The notes under the pieces: generated by a model | Told to the model about the DNA's origin: nothing | Databases searched by the model: none | Seen by the model: only the letters and a program-made list of their open reading frames with translations | Shown: positions 1-11,681 of the stretch, piece after piece | How the letters are laid out: each line of letters starts with the position of its first letter | How positions within the stretch are numbered: position 1 is the stretch's first letter | Source: Lumbricus rubellus | Lineage: Eukaryota > Annelida > Clitellata > Crassiclitellata > Lumbricidae | Direction: 5' to 3' | Assembly (NCBI GenBank): GCA_945859605.1 | Contig: OX243825.1 | Coordinates: forward strand, 20,901,196-20,965,195 | DNA length: 64,000 nt | Program-made: the position numbers and the translations under genes

Positions 1-220
1 TAACTCCGTTTGGAACTTAAACAAGAAATGTAATTTTTCTTTAGAATAGTTGTATGATCGGAACGACGATAGGCCTACTGCCTATATAAAGTTGGCCATA
101 ATTATAATAAATTAATCAGAACATTTTCTTTTCTTTAAACTGGTGGATACTATTTTGTACATGGAATAATAGGCCTAATTGTATTAATATCATTAGATCA
201 TACAGTACAGAGCTATCTAT

Positions 221-2032
221 CTATTCGATCTGTTGAACAGTGTATCTCTTTGTAAAGTACGTTTCAAGATCACGTTTGGAGTCGCAATGCGCAATAATTC
301 TCTCTGATGTCTCGCTTTCACTCGCAGTCCGTATACGCTGCAGCTTCTGGTGGTGGTGGTGATCGACAGAGCGGGATGCCGTGTGGGTGCTCGTGGTGGT
401 AGAAGGTGGTCGTGGTGGTCGTGGTGGTGCGACGGTGGTAGTGGTGGTCTTCGGCCTGTGCCATCGACGATGGGAAGCCAGGTTAGCGGGGCAGTTGAAG
501 ACCTTGTCGCAGTCGGGGCAGCGATACTCGACCCTCGCTATGCACGAACAGTTGTGCCCAGCCAGCTGGAACGCATCGGCAAAAGTCTCGCAGCACAGGC
601 GACACGTGTAGTCGCCGATCTTGTTCTCGATCTTGACGAGCTCGGCCACGGCTTCCGGTGTCGCCTCCACGCGGGAGATGGCGGCAGAGGCATCCGCATC
701 ATCCTGTTCTTTAATGTATGCTTCCCCCGGGTCCTTGGTGGTTCTTTCCAGTCGCGCCAGGCTTTTCCAGGATGTCTTCTTACCCAAGGATGATCGCCGG
801 ACCTTCGTGGATGCTTCGAGAGTGACGTCCTCTCGCCAGTTTGAATTTTTCGAGCTGACTGGACTTGTTGGAAAAGAAAAAGTTCCATCGCTGCAGGAAA
901 GACGGTCTAAAGTACACATGGAACTGTCTCTGAAGGTGATTCCCTCTCTGTGGTCTTCTGGAACGATTTCCGTTTTTCGATCTCTTAGACTGATGTACTG
1001 TTGATGCTGATGACCCTCAAAGCCAACTTGATATCTGCGACAGGCGTGGTCTTCGTGGTCTTCCCGTATGACATCCGATTTTCTCCGGCTTATCAAACCC
1101 ACTTCCTGTTGACGGTCTTTAAGACCAACGTTCGTTCGATGGTCTCTTAGATTAAGGTCCGGTAGTAGATGGTCCTTGATGTTGCTGGTCTGCAGGCTGA
1201 ACCCTCTTCTTACTTCGAGACTTGTATCTGTGACAGACGTGGGCTTGCTGGTCCTGTGACCAGGACTTTCTCGCAGATGACAAGAAGGACCAGTTGATAT
1301 CTCAGACGCTGTGGAGACTCCATGTATGCGACCCCTGTCGGTAAAATGGTCGCCCTGGAGCAGAGAACGTCCGGCGGTGGATAGGACAGAACGGTCAGGA
1401 TAGCTCCCGGTGGAATTGGTCAACGATAGAAACGTCTTTTCCTCCATCAATTGACGAGATCGTGGACGATCTTCTGCTGGACGATTCACCTGGTGAAGAG
1501 GAGATTTAGAAGTGGTGGAATGGTCAGACTGGACAAGAGAGTTGACACCGCTGCAGGCAAGGTCCTGTCCATCCTCTTGAAGACAAGCGGCGACGTCCTT
1601 ACAACGCAGCGTGCGGTTGGAATTCCTCAGAGGATGGGATGATCTGTATGGAACCGTGAGGTCCAGAGGCTGGTCAGGAGGAGGAGGAGGACGTCGATCT
1701 CCCAACGCACAGAATAACTTTACTCCACTTGCCATCACCGAAGACAGTTCATCATCTCGTTCGGTGACCGCATCCTGGTCTCTGTCGCTGAATCCGGAGC
1801 TGAGGGGACTGTGCGTGTAGCCGGAGTCGGGAGATGATGATGTCCTTTGATCTGCAGCCGGATGACTGCAACTAATTCCTCCTTTCGATGACGTCGTCAG
1901 CTGCTGAAACTCGTCCGCCGTCTCTCTTACTGGGAGTACTTCTGAGATGTGGCACGCCGCCTCGTCGCCCGTCCAAGCGGTCATCTCTTGGTGGTCAGCC
2001 CGACGCCGCTTGACCATAAACCAAAGCGGCAT
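221..2032 (-). CDS. INSM: INSM (insulinoma-associated) type zinc-finger repressor, possibly 3'-partial
   Basis: Single open frame of 603 aa. It starts [11 protein letters not shown], which matches the SNAG repressor peptide of INSM/GFI proteins (INSM1 starts MPRGFLVKR). The long Ser/Arg/Asp-rich middle has no recognisable domain. Residues about 475-528 hold two zinc fingers: finger 1 ([17 protein letters not shown]) and finger 2 ([19 protein letters not shown]), the latter ending HRRWHRP. This block is nearly diagnostic for INSM1/INSM2/nerfin-1/EGL-46. Known family role: nuclear repressor of neuronal and endocrine differentiation genes, recruiting corepressors through SNAG. Vertebrate INSM1 is intronless with five fingers; here a Thr/Pro-rich linker and 35 further residues follow finger 2 before a stop at 221. 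The remaining fingers may lie in an exon left of base 1, or this may be a short form. The start is chosen because SNAG must be N-terminal. Confidence 0.85.
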   Translation of the reverse strand: MPLWFMVKRRRADHQEMTAWTGDEAACHISEVLPVRETADEFQQLTTSSKGGISCSHPAADQRTSSSPDSGYTHSPLSSGFSDRDQDAVTERDDELSSVMASGVKLFCALGDRRPPPPPDQPLDLTVPYRSSHPLRNSNRTLRCKDVAACLQEDGQDLACSGVNSLVQSDHSTTSKSPLHQVNRPAEDRPRSRQLMEEKTFLSLTNSTGSYPDRSVLSTAGRSLLQGDHFTDRGRIHGVSTASEISTGPSCHLRESPGHRTSKPTSVTDTSLEVRRGFSLQTSNIKDHLLPDLNLRDHRTNVGLKDRQQEVGLISRRKSDVIREDHEDHACRRYQVGFEGHQHQQYISLRDRKTEIVPEDHREGITFRDSSMCTLDRLSCSDGTFSFPTSPVSSKNSNWREDVTLEASTKVRRSSLGKKTSWKSLARLERTTKDPGEAYIKEQDDADASAAISRVEATPEAVAELVKIENKIGDYTCRLCCETFADAFQLAGHNCSCIARVEYRCPDCDKVFNCPANLASHRRWHRPKTTTTTVAPPRPPRPPSTTTSTHTASRSVDHHHHQKLQRIRTASESETSERIIAHCDSKRDLETYFTKRYTVQQIE

Positions 2033-2399
2033 GGCTGATTGGTCACTCCTTAGATATATCTGCTATCTGAGGTCGACCAAGGTCTTCGATATTGGATCCG
2101 GTTTTATCTCAGGATGCCTCCGCTAACTTGCAAGCAATTTATATTGTTTTCTGTGACATAATTATCAATTGCCTTATGTTCGTCTTCTTGCATGTGTAAG
2201 CTTACACATTTCGATAATGAATTCCGTATACAAGACAACTTTCTGGAATACAAATAACAAATAAAGTATAATAAGCCTAATAAACTAAACTATACATGAA
2301 GTAGGTAAACATGAAATAAACAGACGATATAGAGAAATAAACAGACAAAGTAAAGAAAAATATTATTGACACTTTTGAGAGGATCTTCAAGAACTCCGC

Positions 2400-2655
2400 C
2401 ATATAGGCGTACGATGCGGGGATCCAGAAGGGCAAATACCCCCCCCCCCAAATTTCGGGCAAGTCTGGTTTTTCGGGCAAGCAGACCCGTGAAAATATGA
2501 GAAAAAATAGTATTTTTCACGACATTTCAGCCCGACGACTAAAAAAAGGTCGTCAACTTTTTGTCTGGGAAATTCCACCACGAGATTTATTTTTCGGGCA
2601 GAAGTCAAATCTTTGCGCCCTCCCCCCCACTGCTGAAATCTCCCGTACGCCTATG
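2400..2655. mobile_element. MITE family A copy (hAT-like), 8-bp TSD AACTCCGC
   Basis: A 256-bp element bounded by inverted ends CATATAGGCGTACG and (reverse complement of the right end) CATAGGCGTACG. It is flanked on both sides by the exact octamer AACTCCGC (2392-2399 and 2656-2663). The interior carries a poly-C run, the phrase TTTCGGGCAAGCAGACC and the near-palindrome GACGACTAAAAAAAGGTCGTC shared with other copies. The 8-bp duplication and CA...TG ends point to hAT transposition. No coding capacity. Confidence 0.85.
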
Positions 2656-2983
2656 AACTCCGCCACTGCTTGCACTTTGGCAGCACCAGTTCAAAGCATA
2701 GAAAAGGTAGGAGGGCAACGCTAATGATTTTTGTCATCACACATGTAGTTAAACTGGAACTTCTGCTACTATAGGAGATTGAAGGCGTTACATCACGAAT
2801 AGTTTGTTAGCTGCATTGCAAAGGACACCAGGTCTTATCTACAAAAGTCAGGACAGCAAACTGGCGGTAATCCACCGGGTTAATCTGATATGGACTTCGT
2901 TAGCACGGCTTCGCGACAATGCGGTCCAGGTAACCGCGTGCATTGTGTTTTTGCCATGCACATCCAACCTTGCGATGATTAAG

Positions 2984-2987
<4 letters not shown>

Positions 2988-3023
<36 letters not shown>
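2988..3023. repeat. (AGC)n trinucleotide microsatellite
   Basis: About 11 uninterrupted AGC units. Nothing around it supports a coding exon, so it is read as a simple repeat rather than a poly-Ser/Ala tract. The remainder of 2664-4367 has no gene I can support; 3100-3440 is purine-rich. Confidence 0.85.
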
Positions 3024-4367
3024 CCAGTAACGCTATCTTTCATCTTCTCACGTGACATTACGTCACGTCGCAAGCTCGCTAGACACGAAAACGACATTTT
3101 GGACAGGGTGCATCATGGGAGGGAGCGGAGTGGAGAGGAGAGGGAAAGACAGAAAAGAACTAAAGGCATGAGAGGTGGGTGTATGAAACTGAAAATGGAG
3201 AACAGAGGATTAAAGGGTAAGCGCGGCAAAGCGAAAAAGAAAAACGTTGAGAAGGTCGTGATGAGACTAAAAGAAGAGATGGAGGGTTAAAAAAGAGAGA
3301 CGGAGGGCTAAAGAAGAGAGGTCGTGAGACAAATACGGAGTTGAGAAAAGGTTGGGGAAAGAGTTAGGTTTTAAGGTGCACGTGTATATGAAAAGAGCAG
3401 AGCGCTACAGAGGAAAGGAGAGGTATAGGAGATTAGAGATTCAGCCGCATGCAAATTACGACTCACACGTAACTACATCAACCATTCTACAGCACAATTG
3501 GTACTGCTTGTGAATTGGTTGCCCTACATGCGGGGCTCTGCATGGTTCATTATTGGTCTGGCGTTTCTTCCCCAATAGTCCAGGAATTAAAGTGGGTGGG
3601 AACGCGTGGAAACGGCATTCTGACTGCTCCTGAAATAGTTGGCTTGCAGCGTTCACACTGCTATGCTCACTATGTATGGAACCCTGGAAACACATGCGTT
3701 CCAGTAAAACCTCTTCAGCGTTCCCACTGCTCACACATGTGGCGTTCCCACTGCTCAGTGCTCACCCAAACCATTTAAACCAGTTCCAAATACCTTATGT
3801 GACATGCACGGCTTACGAACAGCATCATATTTTATCTGCGTGTTATCGGAGGACTGCAACAATAGGCTATTGTTCTACAAAGCAAATCTCCGAGAATGTT
3901 TTAGCGCAAACAAAAAGGCACGTCTCGTCTGCAGGGAGACAAGCAGCTCATTCGTCGGCGCTATACCCCGCTGCGGTGTTTGTTTAGGAGTGGCGAAAAT
4001 TGGTTGTATTACATGTTTGTTTACCTGAATTCGTACGATACGATATAATTGCATTTCTTCGCGAGGGACTGTGCTTTTTCCGAAATGACATTTGAACCGA
4101 CACAATTTATTGGCGAATGTAAACGACGAATGACATCCATCGTATTTGACCTGACCCAATTATTTCTCCCTGCGGACCACTACTGTTGTGTGTGATGAGC
4201 AACCTATATTAGTCATGATGATTCAACAGAATTATACTCTGCGGACTCTTTGTTTTCCTCATTGTGTCACCTTGTATCTGTCTGTCTGTCTGTTTGTCTG
4301 ACGACGACGACGACTCCTCTCTCTCTCTCTACCTCCTTGCTTCTCCTTCCCTCCTTTTCTCTCGGGC

Positions 4368-4652
4368 CGATGAATGGATGTATGGATGGATGACAGGATG
4401 GATGCATGGATGGATGGATGAATGAATGGATGAATGGATGGATGAATGGGTGGATGGATGAATGGACGGATGGATGAATAGATAGATGGATGGATGGATA
4501 AATGTTGGATTGATGGATGAATGAATGGATGAATGGATGGATGAATGGGTGGATGGATGAATGGACGGATGGATGGATGAATAGATAGATGGATGGATGG
4601 ATAAATGGTTGGATTGATGGATGAATGGATGAATGAATGGATAGATGGATTT
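4368..4652. repeat. Minisatellite of GGAT/GAAT tetramers
   Basis: Interleaved ATGGATGG and ATGAATGA units with a longer-period duplication: the block near 4410-4500 recurs near 4520-4610. The apparent minus-strand frame rich in Ile-His-Pro-Ser is an artefact of the repeat. Confidence 0.9.
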
Positions 4653-5099
4653 ATGTATAGATAGTTTTTTTAGGTATAGGCTATAATTATGCGTAGTTCT
4701 GAACAGAGCGTAGCAAGCAGTAACCATGCAACTTTAAAACAGTGACATAACTATGACCTGGCAATGCCAATGGATTTAACAATACCAATGACTTATACAA
4801 TGCCAATGACTTACCATGGTAATGCCAATCACTTAACAATGACCTAATAACCAAGCCAACCTTAATTAAGTATGCCGATACCTTAAGTAGGATTGCCGAT
4901 GACTTAAGTGAGCCAAAGTATGCCAATTAGGCCTATATTTACCAAATTAGACGATAACTTAAATGTGTCAATGACTAAAGCATGCCAGTGACGCAAGTAC
5001 ATGTATACCAAAGACTTAAAATTTAATACGCCAATAACTCAATTATTCCATTTAGCCAACCTAAATAAAACGCCAACCACCATCAACATCCTCGTCTTT

Positions 5100-5520
5100 A
5101 ATTCTCTCTTAAACCACGGCGATTAAGCGATGTCACTGCGCACGCGCACTGCTCAATCCGAGCCAACCGACACACAACAACAGCCTGTAATAATTAGCCT
5201 GTGCGTGAAACGGGCTAATCGCTCTTGTCTCCGTTATCATTGTTCTCCTCAGAACAGCACCAATAGCAGCAGCAGCAGTTATGAACCGAATCAGAGCAGG
5301 ATTTATTGCGCATTTAGCGTGCCATAGATCTGTTTTCCCCATTCACCTGTATACGCCCATTTGCAGCGCCGACGAACGGGCGCGCTTAAGACAATATTGT
5401 CCGCTGGGACCGCATGCGACAGTGGCGCCCCTGCCGACGACAGACGAACAGTCGACAGGTGGCGCATACCACTTTCGTGGCGACATCTGACGCCGAAAGG
5501 TCGAGACTCGCGGAACAAAG
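5100..5520. promoter_or_regulatory. CpG-rich unique segment with an NRF1-like palindrome
   Basis: Non-repetitive, CpG-rich stretch inside otherwise low-complexity DNA. 5137-5148 reads TGCGCACGCGCA, close to the NRF1 consensus TGCGCATGCGCA. TAATTAG-type homeodomain cores and a CAGGTGGCGC motif are nearby. It could be a promoter or enhancer; no adjacent exon is recognisable. GAGA-type repeats (5528-5600) follow, and 5600-6060 shows nothing else. Confidence 0.3.
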
Positions 5521-6094
5521 AGATCGGATGGAGAGACAGAAAGAGAGAGGGGAGAGAGGGAGAGGGGAGAGAGAAAAAGGGGAGAGAGGGAGAGGGAACG
5601 ACTGCAGAGCGTGATGGAGACGAGACGTGGAAAGAAAGAAGGGGAGAGCGGTATTAGTGTCAACTGGCGAGCAGGCAGGCTGCCACCGGTCTTTAAAGCG
5701 ATGATGGGGGAAGACGGGGTAAAAGGGGTTTTATTTAAAGCAGACGGCGCTATTCGCCAACACGCACGGCAAGTCTTTGATGGCATGCGCGGCTCAAGAC
5801 AACAAACAAAGGCAATTTTGAAGACTTCTGTGAACAGCAAAGGCGAACACACGTGCGGATTAAATAACCCGTTTATTTAGCGCCAGATTACACAGACGCT
5901 GTGGACGGTGTTGAGCTCTTGTTGGGGGTCGGCGACACGTTGCGGCGTCAGAGGCGGACGGTGACCGTGTAAATTCTCCCTTCCTTTACCCCATCCCACC
6001 CCACCCCACCCCACCGCCTGACAAAAAAAACTTGCGTGGAAGGCTTCTAATGGAAAAGGTATGCGAAGATGTAGAGCAAATAGGAATAGAGAAG

Positions 6095-6395
6095 TGGAGA
6101 CATCGCTCACTCACGTGCTCGCTGGTTTGCCGGCTTACTCACTGGCTCACTCGATCGTTACTCACTCACTGGCTCAATCACTCACTCGCTTATACTCACA
6201 AAAACTAACTCATGCACACTCACGGCTCGCTGACTCGTTCGCTGACTCACTTAATCACCAGTTAAATAACTAACTAGCTTGTACTCACTAGACTATACTC
6301 AATTACTCACTCGCTAACGCATTCACTCACGCACTAACTCGCTCATTAGTCAAGTAAAAACTAACTCACTGACTCACAATCACTGGTTCACTCGT
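6095..6395. repeat. Degenerate ACTC/CTCA simple repeat
   Basis: Decayed runs of ACTCACTCGCTCACTGG-like units just upstream of a SINE copy. No coding signal. Confidence 0.7.
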
Positions 6396-6399
6396 TAGT

Positions 6400-6620
6400 A
6401 AATTGTGGAGCGAGGGGCTGTCTACTCGGTGTCTTGGAGCCGGAAGGTTGCGGTTCGAATCCACCTCAAGCCACTGCGTAGGAAAACTATAGCCAGTCCT
6501 TCACTCGTAATTGCTCAATGCTCATGCGCTTCGGCGTGAAAACTCCTATTCAGCGTCCGCGCTGCAGTCTGGAGCGCCTCTGAGTAGCAATCTTGAAGGG
6601 GCGCTATGTAACAAGTGCTC
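6400..6620 (+). mobile_element. tRNA-derived SINE copy 1
   Basis: Box-B-like GGTTCGAATCC lies in the tRNA-related head. It is followed by the body shared with the 11.5-kb copies (CAGTCCTTCACTCGTAATTGC), the motif GGAGCGCCTCTGAGTAG, and a 3' end GGGGCGCTATGTAACAAGTGC. The copy is diverged. 6640-7980 has no supported gene. Confidence 0.75.
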
Positions 6621-7980
6621 CATACATTCGTTCACTCACTCAATCGCACTTACTCTCACCCCTCCCCCCCTCCAATTCATCTGCGTTTACTCGAAGTGTC
6701 GCGCTATCGTCGGAACCATTTTGAATGCAGTCTAGACCACATTCATCGTAAGCAAAATAATTATTACGTGCAATGTCGAAATATTTTGTACTCACACGAG
6801 TTTTGACAATCCATCGCTTAACTAGATATCCTGCAACTGTCAAAACCTTTGAAATGCCTTCGGAAAGTCCGCCACTGCTTGTACTCTGGCAGTGCATGCC
6901 AGTCCAAAACCTGGGCAAAGGAGGAGGGCGACAGCGTTTAATCTGGACGTCTCTGGGGAGGGAAAGTTCCCCCCCTAGAAATGAGAATTACACACAAAAA
7001 ATCTAGAGGTCTTGTACACACGTATATTTATATACGTGACATTCCTCACCCAGAAAAGGTAAGTATGCAGCATTTCTCCTGTCCAGAAAATTCGACAGGT
7101 TTATATAAACATGTACATGCAAAGAATTAGACTGCGGTCATTTCCCCACCCCCGCCCCGATACCTAACCCCCTCTAAGCAGAGGGACTAGATTTAATACT
7201 CCACTGTTCATCGTTGAAAACACATGTAGTGTCGTTAAACAGCAACAAGTTATGGCTCCGGAAGGTATTTCTCGTTTAACTGGAAGTGTTACAATGTTCG
7301 CTCGCATCTCTGCGCGTATGCCTGGTGTCCTCCATGCATTGGCTCCCGATCATCCAGCACATTCATTATTCATTCATTCATTGTGAGAATTTTATATGGC
7401 TCCGCCTCAAGATGATATCGATTCTCAAAGGTGCTTGTAATTATGGTATCTTTTATCGTTTTACATAGTGTTATTGATAGAGTATTATATTTCCGGGAAC
7501 TCTTTACCGTAACATTGGCGCGCCCTGATCTCTACGCTCGGCCATGTAGAGGTGACTTTGTGGTTCCATAAATTACATGTATATTCGCTCAGCCACTATA
7601 ATTATTTTTCATATACGACGTCGGAGTCGTTCTCGATTGTGGGTCCCTTCTCTTTAGAATAATACTCTTTGCAGTAACCTTGAAGTGGCGCTGTATAAAT
7701 TTCGGAGATAAATTTAGTCTGTATACATTCCGACTCTCTGTATATATGTAGGCTACACTGTGCGTTCACCCACATCAACGCATTATCAATCCTTCTAAAA
7801 TCTAAACTAACACGTAAAACTTTTCGTTTCGTGATTCTCTAATCTCTATAATGTACCAATGTGACGCTCCATGGATTGCTTGCATCAGTTACTTACATGT
7901 ATGCATATAGTGAATATGTCTGAAACGTGACCATGAACTTGATAAAGTATAGGGCTCAAAATGCAGTATCAAGAAAGAAA

Positions 7981-7987
7981 GTATGTA

Positions 7988-8019
<32 letters not shown>

Positions 8020-8335
8020 CATGTATGCATGTACATGTATATATGCATGTAAACATGTATGTATGTATGTACGTATGCACGTATGCACGTATGCACGTAT
8101 GTATGTATGTATGTATGTATGTATGTATGTATGTATGTATGTATGTATTTTTGTATGTATGTATGTATGTATGTATGTATGTATGTATGTATGTATGTAT
8201 GTATGTATGTATGTATGTATGTATGTATGTATGTATGTATGTGTGTATGTATGTAAGTATGTGTGTGTATGTATGTATGTATGTATGTATGTATGTATGT
8301 ATGTATGAATGTATGTATGTATGTATGTATGTATG

Positions 8336-8365
<30 letters not shown>
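7981..8365. repeat. (ATGT)n microsatellite, 5' flank of a LINE insertion
   Basis: About 385 bp of TATG/ATGT units with a (GT)n start and minor interruptions. It runs without spacer into the LINE reverse-transcriptase frame at 8366. The Tyr-Val-Cys-Met frames across it are repeat artefacts. Confidence 0.95.
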
Positions 8366-8366
<1 letters not shown>

Positions 8367-9980
8367 TCAATTACAGACCCATTTCCGTTCTTCCTTACTT
8401 CTCCAAGTTCTATGAAAAACTTATGTATAATCGACTCTATGGCTATGTTAAAAACTCTAACATCATTTATCCATCTCAGCATGGATTTCAACCTGGTCAT
8501 TCCCCCTATATGGCCTTATTAAATATGCAGGACATGATTTCAAAGGCTATTGAAAATAATGAATACTCAGTGGGAATCTTCTTTGATCTAGCTAAAGCGT
8601 TTGATACGGTAGACCATAATATTTTGCTTAAAAAATTAGACAACTATGGAATTAGGGGGACTCAGCTCAGATGGTTTGCCAGCTATTTTGAGAGCCGTAC
8701 ACAAAGAGTTCTCTGTAATGGTGTCCTTTCTGAGCTAGGGTTGATCAAATATGGAGTTCCTCAAGGCTCCAACCTCGGACCACTCCTTTTCCTGCTTTAT
8801 ATTAATGACTTGGCCAATGTCTCTCCAACAATGTTTTTTATTCTATTTGCCGATGACACCAACGTTTTTTACTCCAATGGTTCATGGCAGACGTTGTTTC
8901 AAACTGTGAACGTTGAACTATCTAGCATAGCTGTTTGGTTCCATGCAAATAAACTCACCCTTAATTTAGATAAAACCAACTTTATTTTATTTAAATCCCA
9001 CCGGAAAATAAAGCCAAATGACAATCTCTGTTTGCTTATTGATGATATTTCCATCAATCAAGTTGAATCTACAAAATTCTTAGGTGTGCATATAGATCAA
9101 CATTTGACCTGGAAAGTTCATATTAATCAAATTGCAACTAAAATTGCTAAAAATATTGGTATTATTTCCCGCGTTGCTTATATCTTGCCAAAGACAATTA
9201 GAATGAATTTGTATTATACCCTTGTCTACCCCTACCTCACATATTGCAACCTTGTTTGGGCATCGACATACGAATCCAGGCTTCATAAACTTGTAATCTT
9301 ACAGAAGAGGGCTGTTCGTATAATTGCGGGTATTCGTAAACGGGAACACACTGGCCCTTCCTTTAATGAACTTCATCTCCTGAAAATTGACCAGATAAAG
9401 GATCTCCAAATTAGCGAGTTCTTTTTTCGACTCGAACACGGTCTCCTTCCTTCGGTATTCCAAGGTTACCTCCCTCACGCCTCTGACATCCATTCGCATT
9501 TCACTAGGAATTCATCTGCTTTTCGCCCTGTCAAAGCTCAATCTAATACTAGGCGGTTTACTATTAAATCTTATGGCACTAAAGTATGGAACACAATACC
9601 AATTGACATTCGTCAATCGAGTAGTCTGCAGGTATTTAAAAAGAAACTTCGTGTTCTTCTACTCTCCTCCACTAATGCTACTTGAAGTGCACATGACCAT
9701 GTGTAGTTAAGATTTTAGTTAAGTACTTAGTTAAGTTTGTTTCTCTATATGCTCTTGACAAAATAAGCTTTTCTGCAATCTGTCATCACCTAATTTGTTT
9801 TAGTCTCTTTCTTTTAAGCTATCTTGATTAATTTTTCTTGGGACTTTTTTACTTGGGTGACCCTTCCCAGCGGGATGTCCATCCCTTTTGGGCCCCCCTT
9901 TGTAGCCAATGCATGCATGTTTTGTACTTTTATTGTTTTCTTGTTTTCTGGTTGCAATAAAGTGAATTGTATTGTATTGT
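8366..9980 (+). mobile_element. 5'-truncated non-LTR retrotransposon (jockey/CR1/L2-like LINE)
   Basis: The open frame enters directly from the upstream (ATGT)n tract and continues to a stop at 9685. It contains reverse-transcriptase motifs: NYRPISVLP at the 5' end, DLAKAFDTVDH (the first catalytic Asp), YGVPQGSNLGPLLF, and FADD at 8846-8857. The C-terminal region follows the 707-aa LINE ORF at 44.9 kb closely, roughly two-thirds identical by eye. The endonuclease and the start of RT are missing, so this copy is a dead 5' truncation although its remaining frame is uninterrupted. The 3' UTR (9686-9980) has a hairpin at 9855-9898 and ends AATAAAGTG followed by (ATTGT)3. On the same strand, (ATGT)n continues on both sides, indicating insertion inside a microsatellite. 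Confidence 0.9.
9855..9898 (+). other. LINE 3'-UTR hairpin with AGCGGG / CCTTTTGG core
   Basis: Inner stem GGGAT/ATCCC around a GTCC loop, preceded by CCAGC and followed by CCTTTTGGG. The outer arms GGGTGACCC and GGGCCCCCC pair imperfectly. Equivalent hairpins lie at 23943-23985, 44209-44256 and 47291-47336. Confidence 0.6.
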
Positions 9981-10146
9981 ATGTATGTATGTATGTATGT
10001 ATGTATGTATGTATGTGTGTATGTATGTATGTATGTATGTATGTATGTATGTATGAATGTATGTATGTATGTATGTATGTATGTATGTATGTATGTATGT
10101 ATGTATGTATGTATGTATGTATGTTTGTATGTATGTATGTATGTTT
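9979..10146. repeat. (ATGT)n microsatellite, 3' flank of the LINE
   Basis: About 165 bp of ATGT units on the plus strand, the same strand and phase type as the 5' flank at 7981-8365. Confidence 0.95.
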
Positions 10147-10218
10147 GTACGTACGTACAGGTATACACGTGTGCTATATGCTTCATACATGTATGTATGT
10201 ATGTATCTATGTGTGTAC

Positions 10219-10400
10219 GTGCACCTGTTATAGCGCCCCTTCAAGAAACCTGCTCAGAGGCGCACCCGACTACTACGCGGACACTTAATCGGAGTTTCAC
10301 ACCAAACAAAACGCATGAGCAATTGCGAGTGAAGGACTTGACCAAGGTCCCTACGCGGCGGCACTTAAGATAGATTCAAACCCGCAATCTTCGGCCCCCC
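10219..10400 (-). mobile_element. tRNA-derived SINE copy, minus strand
   Basis: Reads in reverse as the SINE body: TTGCGAGTGAAGGACTTG, CAGAGGCGC and TATAGCGCCCCTTCAAG on the plus strand correspond to the tail and core. The head is degraded near 10380-10400. Confidence 0.75.
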
Positions 10401-10585
10401 CCCCACATGACATTGTATACGTACATGTGCATGTATGTGCATGCATGTATGTATAGGTATACGACGTGTGCTTCATTGCTTACCTATAGTTCCATCGAGA
10501 TGTCGCTGTCCAGTGAAATGCCGTCTCTCTATCGTCGCGATTTTGTTCTTGAAGGAATGAGCTGCTGAGACAGAGGCATCATGAG

Positions 10586-10975
10586 GCAGCAGCAGCAGCA
10601 GCAGCAGCGGCGATGGCAGTCAAGCTGCAGCGACAGGTAGGCGATGAGGAAAGTCACCGCATCCTCCTCCACCGCCATCCCCGTCGCCATCCTCATCAGC
10701 CGTTGTCGTTCTTCAACCTCAGCAGCCGTCAACAAAGCCCCGACCAATGGATGGATGGAGGGCGGTGGCGCGTCTGACTGGCGCCGTCCATCCGCCGGGT
10801 GGGGGGTGTAGAGTGGGATGGAAACGGGGCGGAGGGAAGAGAGACCATTGTGGTTGGGGAGACAAAGGAGGCAGGAATGAGGCTCATCGGGGAGGAGGAG
10901 GATGGGGAGGATGGGGAGGATGGGGAGGATGGAGGAGGAAGGGGAGGATGGGGAATATGGGGAGGAGGAGGTGTA
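10586..10975. repeat. Low-complexity block: (AGC)n and GGA/GGAT minisatellite
   Basis: AGCAGC runs at about 10588-10608 and GGGGAGGATG units at about 10890-10970. The 230-codon minus-strand frame across it is Pro/Ser/Leu-rich repeat translation with no domain, so it is not called as a gene. Confidence 0.7.
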
Positions 10976-11502
10976 CGCCATCGGGAAAGCGAGTGTTGAG
11001 TGGATCGGAGGAATGAATGGGGGAAAGGGCAAATAAAGGGACTGATGAAGAAAGAGGGTAAATACTAGTGGATTGGGGTGAAATGGGAGAAGCAGGTGGC
11101 ATGCATGGGGGAGGATGTAGATGGGTGAAAAAAGGTAGTTTCTGTTTGCGACATTGTGTGAAACGAAATTGATGATCGAACCCCTCCAATTATTTCCATG
11201 CTTAATTGGAACTGGCACCACCCGTGAACAGCAGTACTTAGTCGAGTTAAATGAGCCAGTAATTGAAGCGATACAGAAATGAAAAATTCAGATGTGAAAT
11301 GAAATGACGAATGAACTTGGTTTGAAGTGAGGCAAAAAGGAGGAATTGCGAAACGATAAATTCTTGTGGATAAGCAAACTATGAATGAAATCTGTTATAA
11401 GATAATTGGGAAAATAATGAATATGTGAGTACAATCAAATGAGGAAACATGGCGGATGATAATGAGAAAAAGGGAGTTGACAGTTTGCCGACCAAAAGTG
11501 TG

Positions 11503-11678
11503 GGACTCGGTGGTGTAGTGGTGGCGTCGTTGCCTTGAAGCCGGAAGGTTCGAGGTTCGAATCCACCTAGCCCCGTAAAGACCTTGGGCAAGTCCTTCAC
11601 TCACAATTCTCAGCGCTTTGGCGTGAAACTCCGATGCAGTGTCCGTTCTGCATTCGTGAGCGCCTCTGAGTAGGCGTG
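11503..11678 (+). mobile_element. tRNA-derived SINE copy 2 (3'-truncated)
   Basis: Head CGGTGGTGTAGTGGTGGCG (box A-like), box B GGTTCGAATCC, then CAAGTCCTTCACTC and GAGCGCCTCTGAGTAGG, where the copy stops abutting the next copy. Pol III promoter boxes are spaced as in tRNA genes. Confidence 0.88.
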
Positions 11679-11681
11679 GTT

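Noticed and set aside
350..1004. Plus-strand frames opposite the INSM gene
   Set aside because: Antisense shadows of a gene with clear family motifs on the minus strand.
4329..4727. 132-codon Ile-His-Pro frame
   Set aside because: GGAT/GAAT minisatellite translation.
5343..5852. 169-codon minus-strand frame
   Set aside because: Its Ser/Leu-Ser-Pro core comes from a GAGA-type repeat and the rest matches nothing recognised.
7889..8500. Long frames of Tyr-Ile-His-Thr and Tyr-Val-Cys-Met on both strands
   Set aside because: Direct translation of (ATGT)n in several registers; also at 9.8-10.3, 58.3-58.8, 61 and 62 kb.
10529..11221. 230-codon minus-strand frame
   Set aside because: Pro/Ser/Leu/Cys-rich translation of GGAT and AGC repeats; no domain or splice context.
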